A DNA stretch of 64,000 nt from Alkalispirillum mobile (GTDB taxonomy: Bacteria; Pseudomonadota; Gammaproteobacteria; Nitrococcales; Halorhodospiraceae), in contig NZ_RCDA01000004.1 of assembly GCF_003664325.1 (NCBI RefSeq), positions 169,482 through 233,481 of the forward strand. The letters run 5' to 3'. The notes below the pieces were generated by a model, which worked only from the letters and a program-made list of their open reading frames with translations, had not been told where the DNA came from and did not search any database. Position 1 is the stretch's first letter; every line of letters starts with the position of its first letter. This document shows positions 1-8,819 of the stretch, piece after piece. The translations under genes and the position numbers were made by a program.

Positions 1-185
1 CGCAGGATGCGATCGGCGTTATGCGTATCGGTCTGACCCGACTTCTCGTCGTAGTCCAGCACCGGATCAATGATGGCGCAGCGGCGGGTTGCCGGGTCGA
101 TGGCGATGTACTGCACGCTGAAGGTGCGGGCGTCAAAAAAGGCCACGACCTCGGGTGCGCCCTCGGAGATGCCGAAATCTCGCAT
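1..185 (-). CDS. MBL-fold metallohydrolase, persulfide-dioxygenase-like (N-terminal part)
   Basis: Sixty-one N-terminal codons are present before the window edge. The start is the ATG at 183-185, behind an AGGAGG Shine-Dalgarno at about 193-198. The visible peptide has the opening strand typical of ETHE1/Blh-type metallo-beta-lactamase-fold enzymes: FFDARTFSVQYIAIDP, then CAIIDPVLDYD and a T-H-N-A-D segment. Enzymes of this branch oxidise glutathione persulfide or act as fused sulfurtransferase/dioxygenases in sulfide detoxification. The HxHxDH metal site lies beyond the edge and cannot be checked. The upstream candidate SqrR/BigR operator supports a sulfide-related role. Family assignment is good, exact substrate is inferred. 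Confidence 0.75.
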   Translation of the reverse strand, partial: MRDFGISEGAPEVVAFFDARTFSVQYIAIDPATRRCAIIDPVLDYDEKSGQTDTHNADRIL

Positions 186-211
186 GCGTTAGCCTCCTGG
201 TTTCCTGTGAA

Positions 212-234
212 TCTATACATTCAATGGTTTGAAT
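212..234 (-). promoter_or_regulatory. Candidate SqrR/BigR-type operator overlapping a promoter
   Basis: Positions 219-234 read ATTCAATGGTTTGAAT, a perfect 6-4-6 inverted repeat that matches ATTC-N8-GAAT, the consensus I recall for the persulfide-sensing ArsR-family repressors SqrR/BigR. On the minus strand a TATAGA -10-like hexamer (212-217) sits just downstream, so the operator would lie in the promoter spacer. It is about 34 bp upstream of the metallohydrolase start. No ArsR-type repressor gene is in the window. Confidence 0.6.
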
Positions 235-299
235 TCTAACGGTTCTGGTCGCGCCTGTATGGTTGATGCTGTCTATCGGGGCCATTGGTAATGGCGCGA

Positions 300-1697
300 T
301 CAGCCCTGCTCGGCGCCGTCGGGCCGCTCGACGCCATTCTTGCCCGGCTGGCGTACGCGGTCTGGATGGGCCAGTCGCACCAGCAGGAGGGCGAGCAGGA
401 TGGCCGGTATCCCCATGGCCGCCGAGATAACGAAGAAGCTCTCCCAGCCCACGTGGCTGGCAACCACGCCGGTGAACCCGCCCATGAACTGCCCGGGCAG
501 CGTCATCAGTGAGCTGAACAGGGCGTACTGGGTGGCGGTATAGGCGGTGTTGGTCAGGCTGGAGAGGTAGGCAATGAAGACCGAGATGGCCAGCCCGCCG
601 GTGATGTTGTCCGCCACGATGGCCAGCACCAGTCCGTAAATTTCCGGGCCCAGGGCGGCCAGCCAGGAGAAGGTGAGATTGGTGACCGGGGCCATGATGG
701 CGGTAAAAATCAGCATCGGGGCAATGCCGTAGCGGCTGACCAGCACGCCGCCCATTGCGGCACCGAAAAGGGTCATGGCCAGGCCAAAGGCGGCGGCGAC
801 GTTGGCGATCTGGTCTTTGCTGAAGCCGAGGTCCAGGTAGAAGGGGTTGGCCATGACCCCCATGAAGATGTCGCTGATCCGGAAGGTGGCGATGAAGAGC
901 AGGATGACCACCGCGGTGCCCAGGCCGAAGCGCTTGAAGAAGTCGGCGAAGGGGCAGATCACTGCGCCGATCAGCCAGGCGGTCACCCGCCGGCGCAGAC
1001 CGGTGTGGGCGGTGCGTTCCAGATAGTCGGTGACCTGCCGCTCCATCTGCCGGGTGTCCTGGCTGATGGCCACCTCCGGCTCGCGGATGATCAGGGTGGT
1101 GGCCAGCCCCACGCCCATCAACAGCGCCATGGCCCCGTAGGCCAGTGACCAGTCAGCCAGGTGGGCCACGTGCAGAGCACCGGCGCCGGCGGTCAGGATG
1201 GCCACCCGGTAGCCGAACACGTAGGTGGCCGCCATGGCCCCCTGGCGGTGCCGGGCCACCGCTTCCACCCGGTAGGCATCGATGGCCACGTCCTGGGTGG
1301 CGGAGCCGAACGCGGCGGCCACGGCAAACACGGCAACCCAGGCCAGCTGGCTGACCGGGTCACTGAGCGCCATCCCGGCGAGGGAGGTGGCGATGATCGC
1401 CTGGGCGAGCAGCATCCAGGCCCGTCGTCGGCCGAACCAGCGGGTCAGCAGCGGCAGTTGCAGGCGGTCCACGAAGGGGGCCCAGAGCACCTTGATGCTG
1501 TGGGCCATGCCCACCCAGCTGAGAAAGCCGATCGCGGCCAGTTCCACCCCCAGGTCCTGCAGCCAGGCGGTGAACGTGCCACCCACCAGGAGCAGGGGCA
1601 GCCCGGCGGAGAACCCGAGGAAGGCCATCCCGATGACCCGCGGGTGCAGGTAAACGCGCAGGCCGGTCAGTCTGTCCGGGGCGGTGGCCGATGACAC
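300..1697 (-). CDS. ampG: AmpG-type major facilitator permease
   Basis: A 465-residue integral membrane protein of the PAT/AmpG branch of the major facilitator superfamily. AmpG imports GlcNAc-anhydromuropeptides from the periplasm for peptidoglycan recycling. Characteristic stretches include an N-terminal GFSAGLPLLLVGGTFTAWL helix, the SWVGMAHSIKVLWAPFVDR loop and a DVAIDAYR motif, followed by about a dozen hydrophobic segments. The GTG at 1697 is chosen because AGGAG lies about 10 nt upstream. A TTG at 1727 would add ten residues with no clear ribosome site. The last residues are hydrophilic. It is followed at 186-299 only by the metallohydrolase promoter region. Confidence 0.85.
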   Translation of the reverse strand: MSSATAPDRLTGLRVYLHPRVIGMAFLGFSAGLPLLLVGGTFTAWLQDLGVELAAIGFLSWVGMAHSIKVLWAPFVDRLQLPLLTRWFGRRRAWMLLAQAIIATSLAGMALSDPVSQLAWVAVFAVAAAFGSATQDVAIDAYRVEAVARHRQGAMAATYVFGYRVAILTAGAGALHVAHLADWSLAYGAMALLMGVGLATTLIIREPEVAISQDTRQMERQVTDYLERTAHTGLRRRVTAWLIGAVICPFADFFKRFGLGTAVVILLFIATFRISDIFMGVMANPFYLDLGFSKDQIANVAAAFGLAMTLFGAAMGGVLVSRYGIAPMLIFTAIMAPVTNLTFSWLAALGPEIYGLVLAIVADNITGGLAISVFIAYLSSLTNTAYTATQYALFSSLMTLPGQFMGGFTGVVASHVGWESFFVISAAMGIPAILLALLLVRLAHPDRVRQPGKNGVERPDGAEQG

Positions 1698-1771
1698 GGG
1701 GCTGGGGCTCCTGCTGGTGGTGGTCAATGGCGGCCCATCCTACCAGCTGCGCCGACGGGTGGCCCCGTCCG

Positions 1772-2779
1772 TCAGACCTCGTGGTACCAGCGGTACCACT
1801 CGACGAAGCGCTGAATGCCCTCTTCAACGGAGGTTTTCGGTGCGTAACCGGTGTCCCGGGCCAGGGCGGAGACGTCGGCATGGGTCTCGGGGACATCCCC
1901 CGGTTGCAGGGGCAGGTAGTTCTTCTCGGCCTTGCGGCCCAGTGCCTCCTCGAGCACCTCGACATAGTGCATCAGCCGCACCGGGCGGCTGGCGCCGATG
2001 TTGTAGATGCGCCAGGGGGCATTGGAGGTGGCGGTGTCGGGCTGTTTCGGGTCCCAATCTGGATTCGGGCGAGCCACCCGGTCGGAGGCGCGGATCACGC
2101 CGTCGACAATATCGTCCACGTAGGTGAAGTCCCGCCCGTGATCGCCATTGTTGTAGATGTCGATGGGCTTGCCCGCGAGGATGTTGCGGGTAAACAGGAA
2201 CAGCGCCATGTCCGGCCGGCCCCAGGGGCCGTAGACGGTGAAAAAGCGCAGCCCGGTGCAGGGCAGGCCGTAGAGGTGCGCATAGCTGTGTGCCATGTGC
2301 TCCGTGGCCTTCTTGGTGGCGGCGTAGATGGCCAGCGGGTGGTCGGTGTGCCGGTGCTCGGTGAAGGGCATGTCCTCGTGGGCGCCGTAGACCGAGCTGG
2401 TGGAGGCGAAGGTGAGGTGCTCCACCTGGTTGTAGCGGCAGCCCTCCAGCACGTTGAGCGTGCCGGTGACGTTGCTGTCCACGTAGCTGTAGGGGTCGGT
2501 CAGCGAATGGCGTACGCCGGCCTGCGCCGCCAGGTGGATCACCCGCTGAAAGCGCTCGTCACGGAACAGTGCCGCCATGCCCTCCCGGTCCGCCAGGTCC
2601 AGCTTGATGAAGCGGAAGCCCAGCTGGCCCTCCAGCCGTGCCAGGCGGGCGCGCTTCAGGCGCGGGTCGTAGTAGTCGTTGAGGTTGTCCAGGCCGACGA
2701 CCTCGTCGCCGCGGGCGAGCAGTGCCTGGGCGGTGTGGTAGCCGATGAAGCCGGCGGCGCCGGTGACCAGGTGTTTCAT
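1772..2779 (-). CDS. UDP-glucuronate 4-epimerase-like sugar epimerase
   Basis: A 335-residue extended short-chain dehydrogenase/reductase. The NAD-binding GxxGxxG is at residues 7-13 (GAAGFIG). The catalytic Ser is in [10 protein letters not shown] and the Tyr/Lys pair in YAATKKATE. The segments [11 protein letters not shown] and [14 protein letters not shown] are typical of the CapI/LpsL group that interconverts UDP-glucuronate and UDP-galacturonate for surface polysaccharide. The ATG at 2777-2779 is chosen because the nucleotide-binding strand begins immediately after it. No glycosyltransferase neighbours are present, so the polysaccharide served is unknown. Confidence 0.85.
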   Translation of the reverse strand: MKHLVTGAAGFIGYHTAQALLARGDEVVGLDNLNDYYDPRLKRARLARLEGQLGFRFIKLDLADREGMAALFRDERFQRVIHLAAQAGVRHSLTDPYSYVDSNVTGTLNVLEGCRYNQVEHLTFASTSSVYGAHEDMPFTEHRHTDHPLAIYAATKKATEHMAHSYAHLYGLPCTGLRFFTVYGPWGRPDMALFLFTRNILAGKPIDIYNNGDHGRDFTYVDDIVDGVIRASDRVARPNPDWDPKQPDTATSNAPWRIYNIGASRPVRLMHYVEVLEEALGRKAEKNYLPLQPGDVPETHADVSALARDTGYAPKTSVEEGIQRFVEWYRWYHEV

Positions 2780-3214
2780 TGAATGTCCCGTGGCCGTGTG
2801 AAGTCTGTGACTGGTTTGATGCCATGGATTATACATGATGGCACCGGCCGGGCATTCGGCTGCCGAAGGTTTTCCCTTATTGTTCCGTTTGGGGTTTTGT
2901 GGAAAAGGTTTCTCTTTTTTCTTTTGGTTGGCCTGCGTTGTTTTTTTGTCGTGTATGCGTTTTGCGAGATTTTAGTTGATTCAGCCACTTGCAGTGGGTG
3001 GTGCACTTAATTGCGAGATTCTTTTCACACTGCAATAAAAAAGCGTGATCCGCCGCTCATCTCCCTCCTTCGTTTTCGCGAACCTTTTACTAGAATCCAG
3101 AACAGTACACATGAAGCTTGTGACTCGATCCTAACGCCTGTGTTCCATAATTGGAGCAAACGCGTGGTCGTCCGGTGCTTCTCGTTTGTTGGGGTAATTG
3201 ATTGGGTGAGGAGA
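2780..3214. other. Long AT-rich divergent regulatory region
   Basis: This 435-bp stretch separates the leftward epimerase from the rightward sigma-54 activator and is visibly richer in A+T (T-runs at about 2908-2947) than the coding surroundings. It contains a direct repeat of TTGCGAGATT at 2962-2971 and 3011-3020, offset by 49 bp. A weak -24/-12-like string on the plus strand (TGGCACC at 2839-2845 with GC at 2852-2853) has a poor -12 half. No convincing coding frame is seen: an upstream in-frame extension of the activator lacks family similarity. Confidence 0.5.
2828..2833 (-). promoter_or_regulatory. Candidate -10 element for the epimerase gene
   Basis: The minus strand carries a perfect TATAAT here, which would place a start about 42 nt upstream of the epimerase ATG. 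No good -35 hexamer is found 16-18 bp further upstream, so the call rests on the -10 alone. Confidence 0.35.
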
Positions 3215-4672
<1,458 letters not shown>

Positions 4673-4715
4673 GCGCAGCGCATTGCCCCGGGGGTACGGG
4701 GCTTGGAGAAATACC

Positions 4716-5762
4716 GTGGAGAACCGCGCTTTAAAGCAGTGGCTGTATTGTCTGTGCCCGATCGTGCTGGGCGTGCCCATGGTGGCCCTGGCCCAGGAGT
4801 CTCGTCCGGAGGTGGGCGAGGCCCCTGAGGGCGGGGAGCCGGAGGTGGCGGTCTTTGAGCAGCGCGGCCTGCTCACCCCGCAAGGGCGATGGGTGTTGGA
4901 GCCCTCGCTCTCCTACGTGCACAGCAGTGCGCTGGAGGTTTCCATCGAGGGGTTCACCATCATTCCGGCGCTGGCCATCGGGCTCATCGATGTCAGTGAG
5001 ACCGAGCGCGACACGCTCACCGCCGCCGTGGCGGCCCGTTATGGTGTCACCGACCGGTTCGAGGTGGCGTTGAAGGTGCCCTATGTCTACCGCGAGCAGC
5101 GGGTGCGCCGCCGGGATATATTGGTGGACACCGAGATGGCCCGGATCTCCGGGTCCGACGGTTACGGGTTGGGCGACGTGGAATTCAGCATGCACTACCA
5201 GATCAATACCGCCGACCGCGGGGGCCCCTTCTACATCGCCAACCTGAAGGTGAAGACACGGACCGGGAAGGATCCGTTCGAGGTGGACCGCCGCGACGTT
5301 GTTGACGAGGACGGCAACCGAATCGGTGAACTATTCGATGAACAGCCCACCGGCTCGGGGTTCTGGGGGGTACAGCCCAGCATCACCATGATCTACCCCA
5401 CCGACCCCGCCGTGATCTACGGCAACATCAGCTACCTGTGGAACGTGGAGCGGGATGTGGGCTCCGGCTTCGGCCGGGTGGACCCGGGTGACGCCATCGG
5501 TGCCAGCCTGGGTATGGGCATCAGCCTGAATAACCGCACGTCGATGAGCCTCGGCTATGATCACAGCGTGGTGCAGCGCACCCGAACAGAGCGGGACAGC
5601 GGCCTGGACGCGGTCTTCAGCCGGCGCCAGGTGGGCACGCTGCTGTGGGGGGTTTCGCACCGGGTCAGCCAGCGAAGCACCCTCAACCTGTCGGTCGGCA
5701 TGGGAGTGACCGAGGCGGCGCCCGATGTGCAGATCTCGCTGCGGATGCCGATGCGGTTCTGA
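4716..5762 (+). CDS. FapF-like outer membrane beta-barrel protein
   Basis: A 348-residue secreted protein. The signal peptide is about residues 1-25, with hydrophobic LYCLCPIVLGVPMVALA and then cleavage near ALAQES. The mature N-terminus is Glu/Pro-rich. From EQRGLLTPQGRWVLEPSL onward it has alternating amphipathic beta-strands and ends in ...RMPMRF with the C-terminal Phe typical of BAM substrates. The EGFTIIPALAIGLIDV and KVPYVYREQ segments resemble, from memory, the FapF pore that exports amyloid subunits. GTG 4716 is chosen for GGAG seven bases upstream; a TTG at 4683 is the alternative. It is co-directional with the activator and converges on the amyloid operon with a 9-bp gap. Phenol-MetA-type porin is the fallback call. 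Confidence 0.7.
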   Translation: MENRALKQWLYCLCPIVLGVPMVALAQESRPEVGEAPEGGEPEVAVFEQRGLLTPQGRWVLEPSLSYVHSSALEVSIEGFTIIPALAIGLIDVSETERDTLTAAVAARYGVTDRFEVALKVPYVYREQRVRRRDILVDTEMARISGSDGYGLGDVEFSMHYQINTADRGGPFYIANLKVKTRTGKDPFEVDRRDVVDEDGNRIGELFDEQPTGSGFWGVQPSITMIYPTDPAVIYGNISYLWNVERDVGSGFGRVDPGDAIGASLGMGISLNNRTSMSLGYDHSVVQRTRTERDSGLDAVFSRRQVGTLLWGVSHRVSQRSTLNLSVGMGVTEAAPDVQISLRMPMRF

Positions 5763-5771
5763 GGGGGCGGG

Positions 5772-6269
5772 TCAGTGGCTGATACTGCCCTCGATCAATT
5801 GGCGCTCCAGCGAGCGGGCCAGATCGCTCCGGGGCATCTCCACGTTATTGAGCTCCAACTGCATGATGGTGGTGTGCTGGATCTGCTGGCCGTCCAGCTC
5901 GTTCTGGATGGCCGTGACCCAGCCGATGGTCTGATCACTTAGCTGCCGGACGGTGGTGCCATCGTTGCCGGTGTTGATCACCACCTGCCGCAGCGCATCG
6001 GCGGGCACGTTGCCACCACGGCCCAGCGGGGCCAGTTCCCGTAGCACCGTGCGGTGCACCTCCTCCCCGTTGATCGCGGTGGCCTGCTCCAGGCCGATGG
6101 CGATCTCCATCCCGTTCCGTCCGAAAAAACCACCGCGCTGTTCGGCCAGCACTTCATCCGGTACCACCCGGGTATCGTCCGGGCCGGGTAGCGGTTGCAG
6201 GGCCAAGGCGGCGCCCGCGGGGGCCAGAATGAGCAGTGTCAGTAGGCAGGGCGTCAGAATGGCGCGCAT
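5772..6269 (-). CDS. Small secreted protein of the amyloid operon (FapE-position)
   Basis: A 165-residue protein with a clear signal peptide (MRAILTPCLLTLLILAPAGAA, cleavage near ALA) and no membrane segment afterwards. The C-terminal half contains AIQNELDGQQIQHTTIMQLE, a Q/N-rich beta-prone stretch like the VVTQNELSGQ motif of the 404-aa repeat protein. It is the last gene of the leftward operon, 28 nt after the C39 peptidase gene. The ATG at 6267-6269 has GAGGAG about 10 nt upstream. By position and composition it may be a minor fibre component or an export accessory. No database family is claimed. Confidence 0.6.
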   Translation of the reverse strand: MRAILTPCLLTLLILAPAGAALALQPLPGPDDTRVVPDEVLAEQRGGFFGRNGMEIAIGLEQATAINGEEVHRTVLRELAPLGRGGNVPADALRQVVINTGNDGTTVRQLSDQTIGWVTAIQNELDGQQIQHTTIMQLELNNVEMPRSDLARSLERQLIEGSISH

Positions 6270-6297
6270 GGCCGGAATGCTCCTCGGATCATCGGGG

Positions 6298-7005
6298 TCA
6301 CCATTCGCCGGCCCGGGGCAGGTGCAGCATCAGGTTGGCGATGCTTTGCCTCGCCAGGCCGGACTCCAGCGGGGCTCGGGTGACCGCCTGCCAGGTCTTC
6401 CCCACATTGAAGCTCGCTTGGGCCCGGTCCAGTTCGTCCCGGATGATGAACAGGATGTTGTTGACCTGGACCTCTTCAAATTCCCGAAGGGTGTAGCTCT
6501 GCACGCCCAGGGCCGGGTCGCCCACCAGTACCTGGTTTTCGTGAATGCCCTTGATCACCACGAAGTGCCGGTAGCCCTCGGTCTCTATCATCGTAATGGC
6601 GGGTACGCCGAGTTCCTCCAGGTCATTGAGGCCCAGACGGAAACCGTCGCTGGACAGCCCCACTTCGCCCTCCAGGTATCGCTTCATGTCGAGCATGGAG
6701 AAGCCTTGGGTCTGGATCAGCGCCTGGTCGCCGGTGCGATACATGCCGTCGAACGTCGCTGTCTCCGGGGTGGGGCGGCCGTAATGGTAGGTCAGCAGTG
6801 TCGCCAGGGCGGCCGAGCCACAGCTGAAGTCGTACTGTTGAGGGACCACGGAACGGAAACGCAATGTTTTCAGACTGTCCACCTGGACTTCCATGGTCCC
6901 GAGGGTGCCGGGGATCACGGCGCCGCCAGCGGATGCAGCTGGTGGCAGGGCCGGCAGCAGGGCCAGTGCGAGGCCCCATGAGAGGACAGTGCGCTTGTGG
7001 ATCAT
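6298..7005 (-). CDS. Secreted C39-family cysteine peptidase (FapD-like)
   Basis: A 235-residue protein with an N-terminal signal peptide (about 1-26). The peptidase C39 fold carries the predicted catalytic Cys62 in QQYDFSCGSAALATLL, His147 in YRHFVVIKG and Asp163 in LVGDPALG. C39 domains usually sit in the cytoplasm on bacteriocin ABC exporters. A free-standing periplasmic version is the hallmark of FapD in Pseudomonas amyloid operons, where it supports subunit secretion. The ATG at 7003-7005 is preceded by GAGGG. Its gene starts 11 nt after the 130-aa protein gene, so translation is probably coupled. Confidence 0.85.
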   Translation of the reverse strand: MIHKRTVLSWGLALALLPALPPAASAGGAVIPGTLGTMEVQVDSLKTLRFRSVVPQQYDFSCGSAALATLLTYHYGRPTPETATFDGMYRTGDQALIQTQGFSMLDMKRYLEGEVGLSSDGFRLGLNDLEELGVPAITMIETEGYRHFVVIKGIHENQVLVGDPALGVQSYTLREFEEVQVNNILFIIRDELDRAQASFNVGKTWQAVTRAPLESGLARQSIANLMLHLPRAGEW

Positions 7006-7016
7006 AACGATTGCCC

Positions 7017-7409
7017 TCAGGGGTTAACCGATATGTTGATCACCATGGATTCCTGAATGGCCACGTTGTGGCCGCTGTTCTGTATGACGCTGAAAACGCC
7101 GCTGGCATCGCCGAATGCCCCCGCGCCGATGATGTTCTGGCCGCTGTGCCCCCCGATGACCTGGTTATCCCGCAACTCGATGGTCGAAAGGGCCTGGCCG
7201 AGCTGGAGGTTGGTGACACCCTGACGCGCCCGTTGCTCACCGAGTGTGTCGGTATTCACCGCGGTGGCCAATGTGTCGGGTGACAGGTGGCTCTGGTTGG
7301 CCTCGGGGTCGAGGGCATGGGTGGCGCCGGCCGCGCTCAGCAATGCCAGGGTGATGAGGGGGACACCTAACCGGCCGTAAAGCCTGGGGATTAAAGTAGG
7401 CATGACCAT
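7017..7409 (-). CDS. Small secreted amyloid-module protein (minor subunit/nucleator candidate)
   Basis: A 130-residue protein with a signal peptide (about 1-33, cleavage near HALD). Its last 45 residues, from QNIIGAGAFGDASG through VIQNSGHNVAIQ, match the C-terminal module of the 404-aa protein position by position (NIIG-x3-F-x2-A-x-G...QNSG-x-N-x3-Q). It lacks the acidic repeats. Paired large and small subunits sharing a module recall FapC/FapB or CsgA/CsgB, where the smaller protein nucleates fibres. The ATG at 7409 has GGAG only 3 nt away; the in-frame ATG at 7403 is better spaced at 9 nt. Confidence 0.65.
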   Translation of the reverse strand: MVMPTLIPRLYGRLGVPLITLALLSAAGATHALDPEANQSHLSPDTLATAVNTDTLGEQRARQGVTNLQLGQALSTIELRDNQVIGGHSGQNIIGAGAFGDASGVFSVIQNSGHNVAIQESMVINISVNP

Positions 7410-7438
7410 TCACTCCGGAAGTCAGCAGGACATCTGAA

Positions 7439-7468
7439 CGGATGGCGGGCCCGTGGGCCCGCCATCCG
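7439..7468 (-). repeat. Strong intercistronic hairpin after the major subunit gene
   Basis: A perfect 14-bp inverted repeat (CGGATGGCGGGCCC and its complement) with a 2-nt apex lies 26 nt beyond the stop of the 404-aa gene and 29 nt before the next start. No T-run follows on the minus strand, so it is more likely an attenuator or 3' mRNA stabiliser than a full terminator. Confidence 0.7.
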
Positions 7469-7494
7469 CCTGTTATGCCGGACGTGGCTTCAGG

Positions 7495-8709
7495 TTAGTT
7501 GCCACCCACCTCCAGGTGAGCCTGTACCGAGACCTGCTGTTGGTTCAGCGAGTTGGCCCCAGAGTTCTGGGACAGCACCGTGATGCCGGCTGCACCGTTG
7601 AAGGACTCGCTGCCGATGATGTTGTCGGCGTTGTAGCGCAGTTCGCCCTCACCACCGCCAAAGGTCACGCTGTTTCCGGTGACCTGGCCGGAGAGCTCGT
7701 TTTGAGTGACCACCGCGTTGACCTCCAGCGTGGTGTTGAAGCTGTCGGTCGCGTTGCCAGAGTCAGCGGTGTTGACGCTGTTGTCGGAGTTGTCGTTGTA
7801 GGAATCAGCGATGCTGTTATCGGAGTTATCGCTGTTGTCCGAATGATCACTGTTGTCGGAGTTGTCGTTGAAGGAGTCGGCGACACTGTTGTCCGAGTTG
7901 TCGCTGTTGTCCGAATTGTCGTTGCCCGAGTCAGCGATGTTAGTGCTGTTGTCGGAGCTGTCGTTGCCCGAGTCAGCGATGTTAGTGCTGTTGTCGGAGC
8001 TGTCGTTGCCCGAGTCGGCAACATTGGTGCTGTTGTCCGAGTTGTCGTTACCCGAGTCGGCGACGTGGGTGTTGCCGCTGTCGTTGATGCTGTTGTCGGA
8101 GTTGTCGTTGCCCGAGTCGGCGATGCTGGTGCTGTTATCGGAGCTGTCGTTACCCGAGTCAGCGACGTTGGTGCTGTTGTCGGAGTTGTCGTTACCCGAG
8201 TCGGTGAGGCTGTTATCGGAATTGTCGTTCTGTGAATCCGTCAGGCTGTTGTCGGAGTTATCATTGCCCGAGTCAGCCACGTTAGTGCTGTTATCGGAGC
8301 TGTCATTGCCCGAGTCGGCGACGTTGGTGCTGTTGTCCGAGCTGTCGTTACCCGAGTCGGCGACGTTGGTGCTGTTATCGGAGCTGTCGTTGCCCGAGTC
8401 AGCGATATTGGTGCTGTTATCGGAACTGTCATTGCCCGAGTCAGCCACGTTAGTGCTGTTGTCGGAACTGTCGTTCTGTGAGTCGCTCACGCTGTTGTCG
8501 GAGCTGTTGTTATTGGAGTCGCTGTTGACCGTGGCGGTGGAGTACTCGTTGGCGGAAGCACCCCCATCGCCTGCCGAGGATGTAGCCGTTGCGGTTTGAT
8601 CACCCGCCTCGCCCTCGGAGGTGTTGGTCGGGTTGGCCATGGCCACCGAGGAGGCGAACCCGAAGGTCAGTGCCACTGCGGTCGCGATCAGAGTCTTCTC
8701 GAATTTCAT
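7495..8709 (-). CDS. Repeat-rich secreted fibre protein, probable major functional-amyloid subunit
   Basis: A 404-residue protein in three parts. The signal peptide is residues 1-25 (cleavage after AMA). After an Ala/Gly/Ser/Thr linker comes an array of about 17 imperfect units (residues about 68-325) with 14-residue consensus [S/N]SDNSTN[V/I]ADSGND. The hydrophobic C-terminal module (about 326-404) contains VVTQNELSGQ, NIIGSESFNGAAG and LSQNSGANSLNQQQVSVQ. The module resembles the Q/N-rich beta-strand repeats of FapB/FapC. The repeats are highly acidic and almost devoid of hydrophobic residues. ATG 8709 follows GGAG. First gene of the operon behind a -24/-12 promoter. Fibre formation is inferred; an acidic adhesin is the alternative. 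Confidence 0.7.
   Translation of the reverse strand: MKFEKTLIATAVALTFGFASSVAMANPTNTSEGEAGDQTATATSSAGDGGASANEYSTATVNSDSNNNSSDNSVSDSQNDSSDNSTNVADSGNDSSDNSTNIADSGNDSSDNSTNVADSGNDSSDNSTNVADSGNDSSDNSTNVADSGNDNSDNSLTDSQNDNSDNSLTDSGNDNSDNSTNVADSGNDSSDNSTSIADSGNDNSDNSINDSGNTHVADSGNDNSDNSTNVADSGNDSSDNSTNIADSGNDSSDNSTNIADSGNDNSDNSDNSDNSVADSFNDNSDNSDHSDNSDNSDNSIADSYNDNSDNSVNTADSGNATDSFNTTLEVNAVVTQNELSGQVTGNSVTFGGGEGELRYNADNIIGSESFNGAAGITVLSQNSGANSLNQQQVSVQAHLEVGGN
7735..8508 (-). repeat. Coding tandem repeat array, 42-bp basic unit
   Basis: About 17 units encode the Asp/Asn/Ser repeats. Most are 42 bp; shorter units use LTDSQND or LTDSGND. Near the 3' end of the gene are small expansions of SDN triplet-like units. 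Neighbouring units are nearly identical in DNA, while others differ at synonymous positions (for example TNV/TNI and SSD/NSD), which points to repeated slippage or recombination within one reading frame. G+C is visibly lower than in flanking genes. Confidence 0.85.
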
Positions 8710-8799
8710 CGTCAAATCTCCATCGGTTGACTGCTACATGCGTCTTGGTTCGTGGCGCAAGTGGCTTGTGTGGGCCCCCGAGCCACGCAGACCGTGGAA

Positions 8800-8815
8800 C
8801 GCAGGTTTCGGGCCA
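8800..8815 (-). promoter_or_regulatory. Sigma-54 (-24/-12) promoter of the amyloid operon
   Basis: The minus strand reads TGGCCCGAAACCTGCG. It has the invariant GG and GC exactly 10 nt apart and matches TGGCACG-N4-TTGC at nearly every consensus base. Transcription would begin near 8789, giving an untranslated leader of about 80 nt before the ATG at 8709. The sigma-54 activator gene lies in the same locus (3215-4672). Confidence 0.75.
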
Positions 8816-8819
8816 GTCG

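Noticed and set aside
2839..2853. Possible sigma-54 promoter for the activator gene
   Set aside because: GG-N10-GC spacing and TGGCAC are present, but the -12 half is GGGC instead of TTGC and it overlaps the epimerase promoter. It is not strong enough to list on its own.
3011..3214. N-terminal extension of the sigma-54 activator
   Set aside because: It is in frame but AT-rich, begins inside the repeated TTGCGAGATT, and has no family-like sequence. ATG 3215 has a good ribosome site.
7439..7468. Rho-independent terminator ending the amyloid operon after its first gene
   Set aside because: No T-run follows on the minus strand, and the downstream genes are tightly spaced and functionally linked.
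7735..8508. CRISPR-like impression of regularly spaced repeats
   Set aside because: Units are contiguous, keep one reading frame and have no unique spacers. No cas genes are present.
7853..8599. A long plus-strand open frame with LSELSLPESATLVL-type repeats
   Set aside because: It is the antisense shadow of the 42-bp repeats. The minus-strand frame has a signal peptide, ribosome site, sigma-54 promoter and a non-repetitive C-terminal module.
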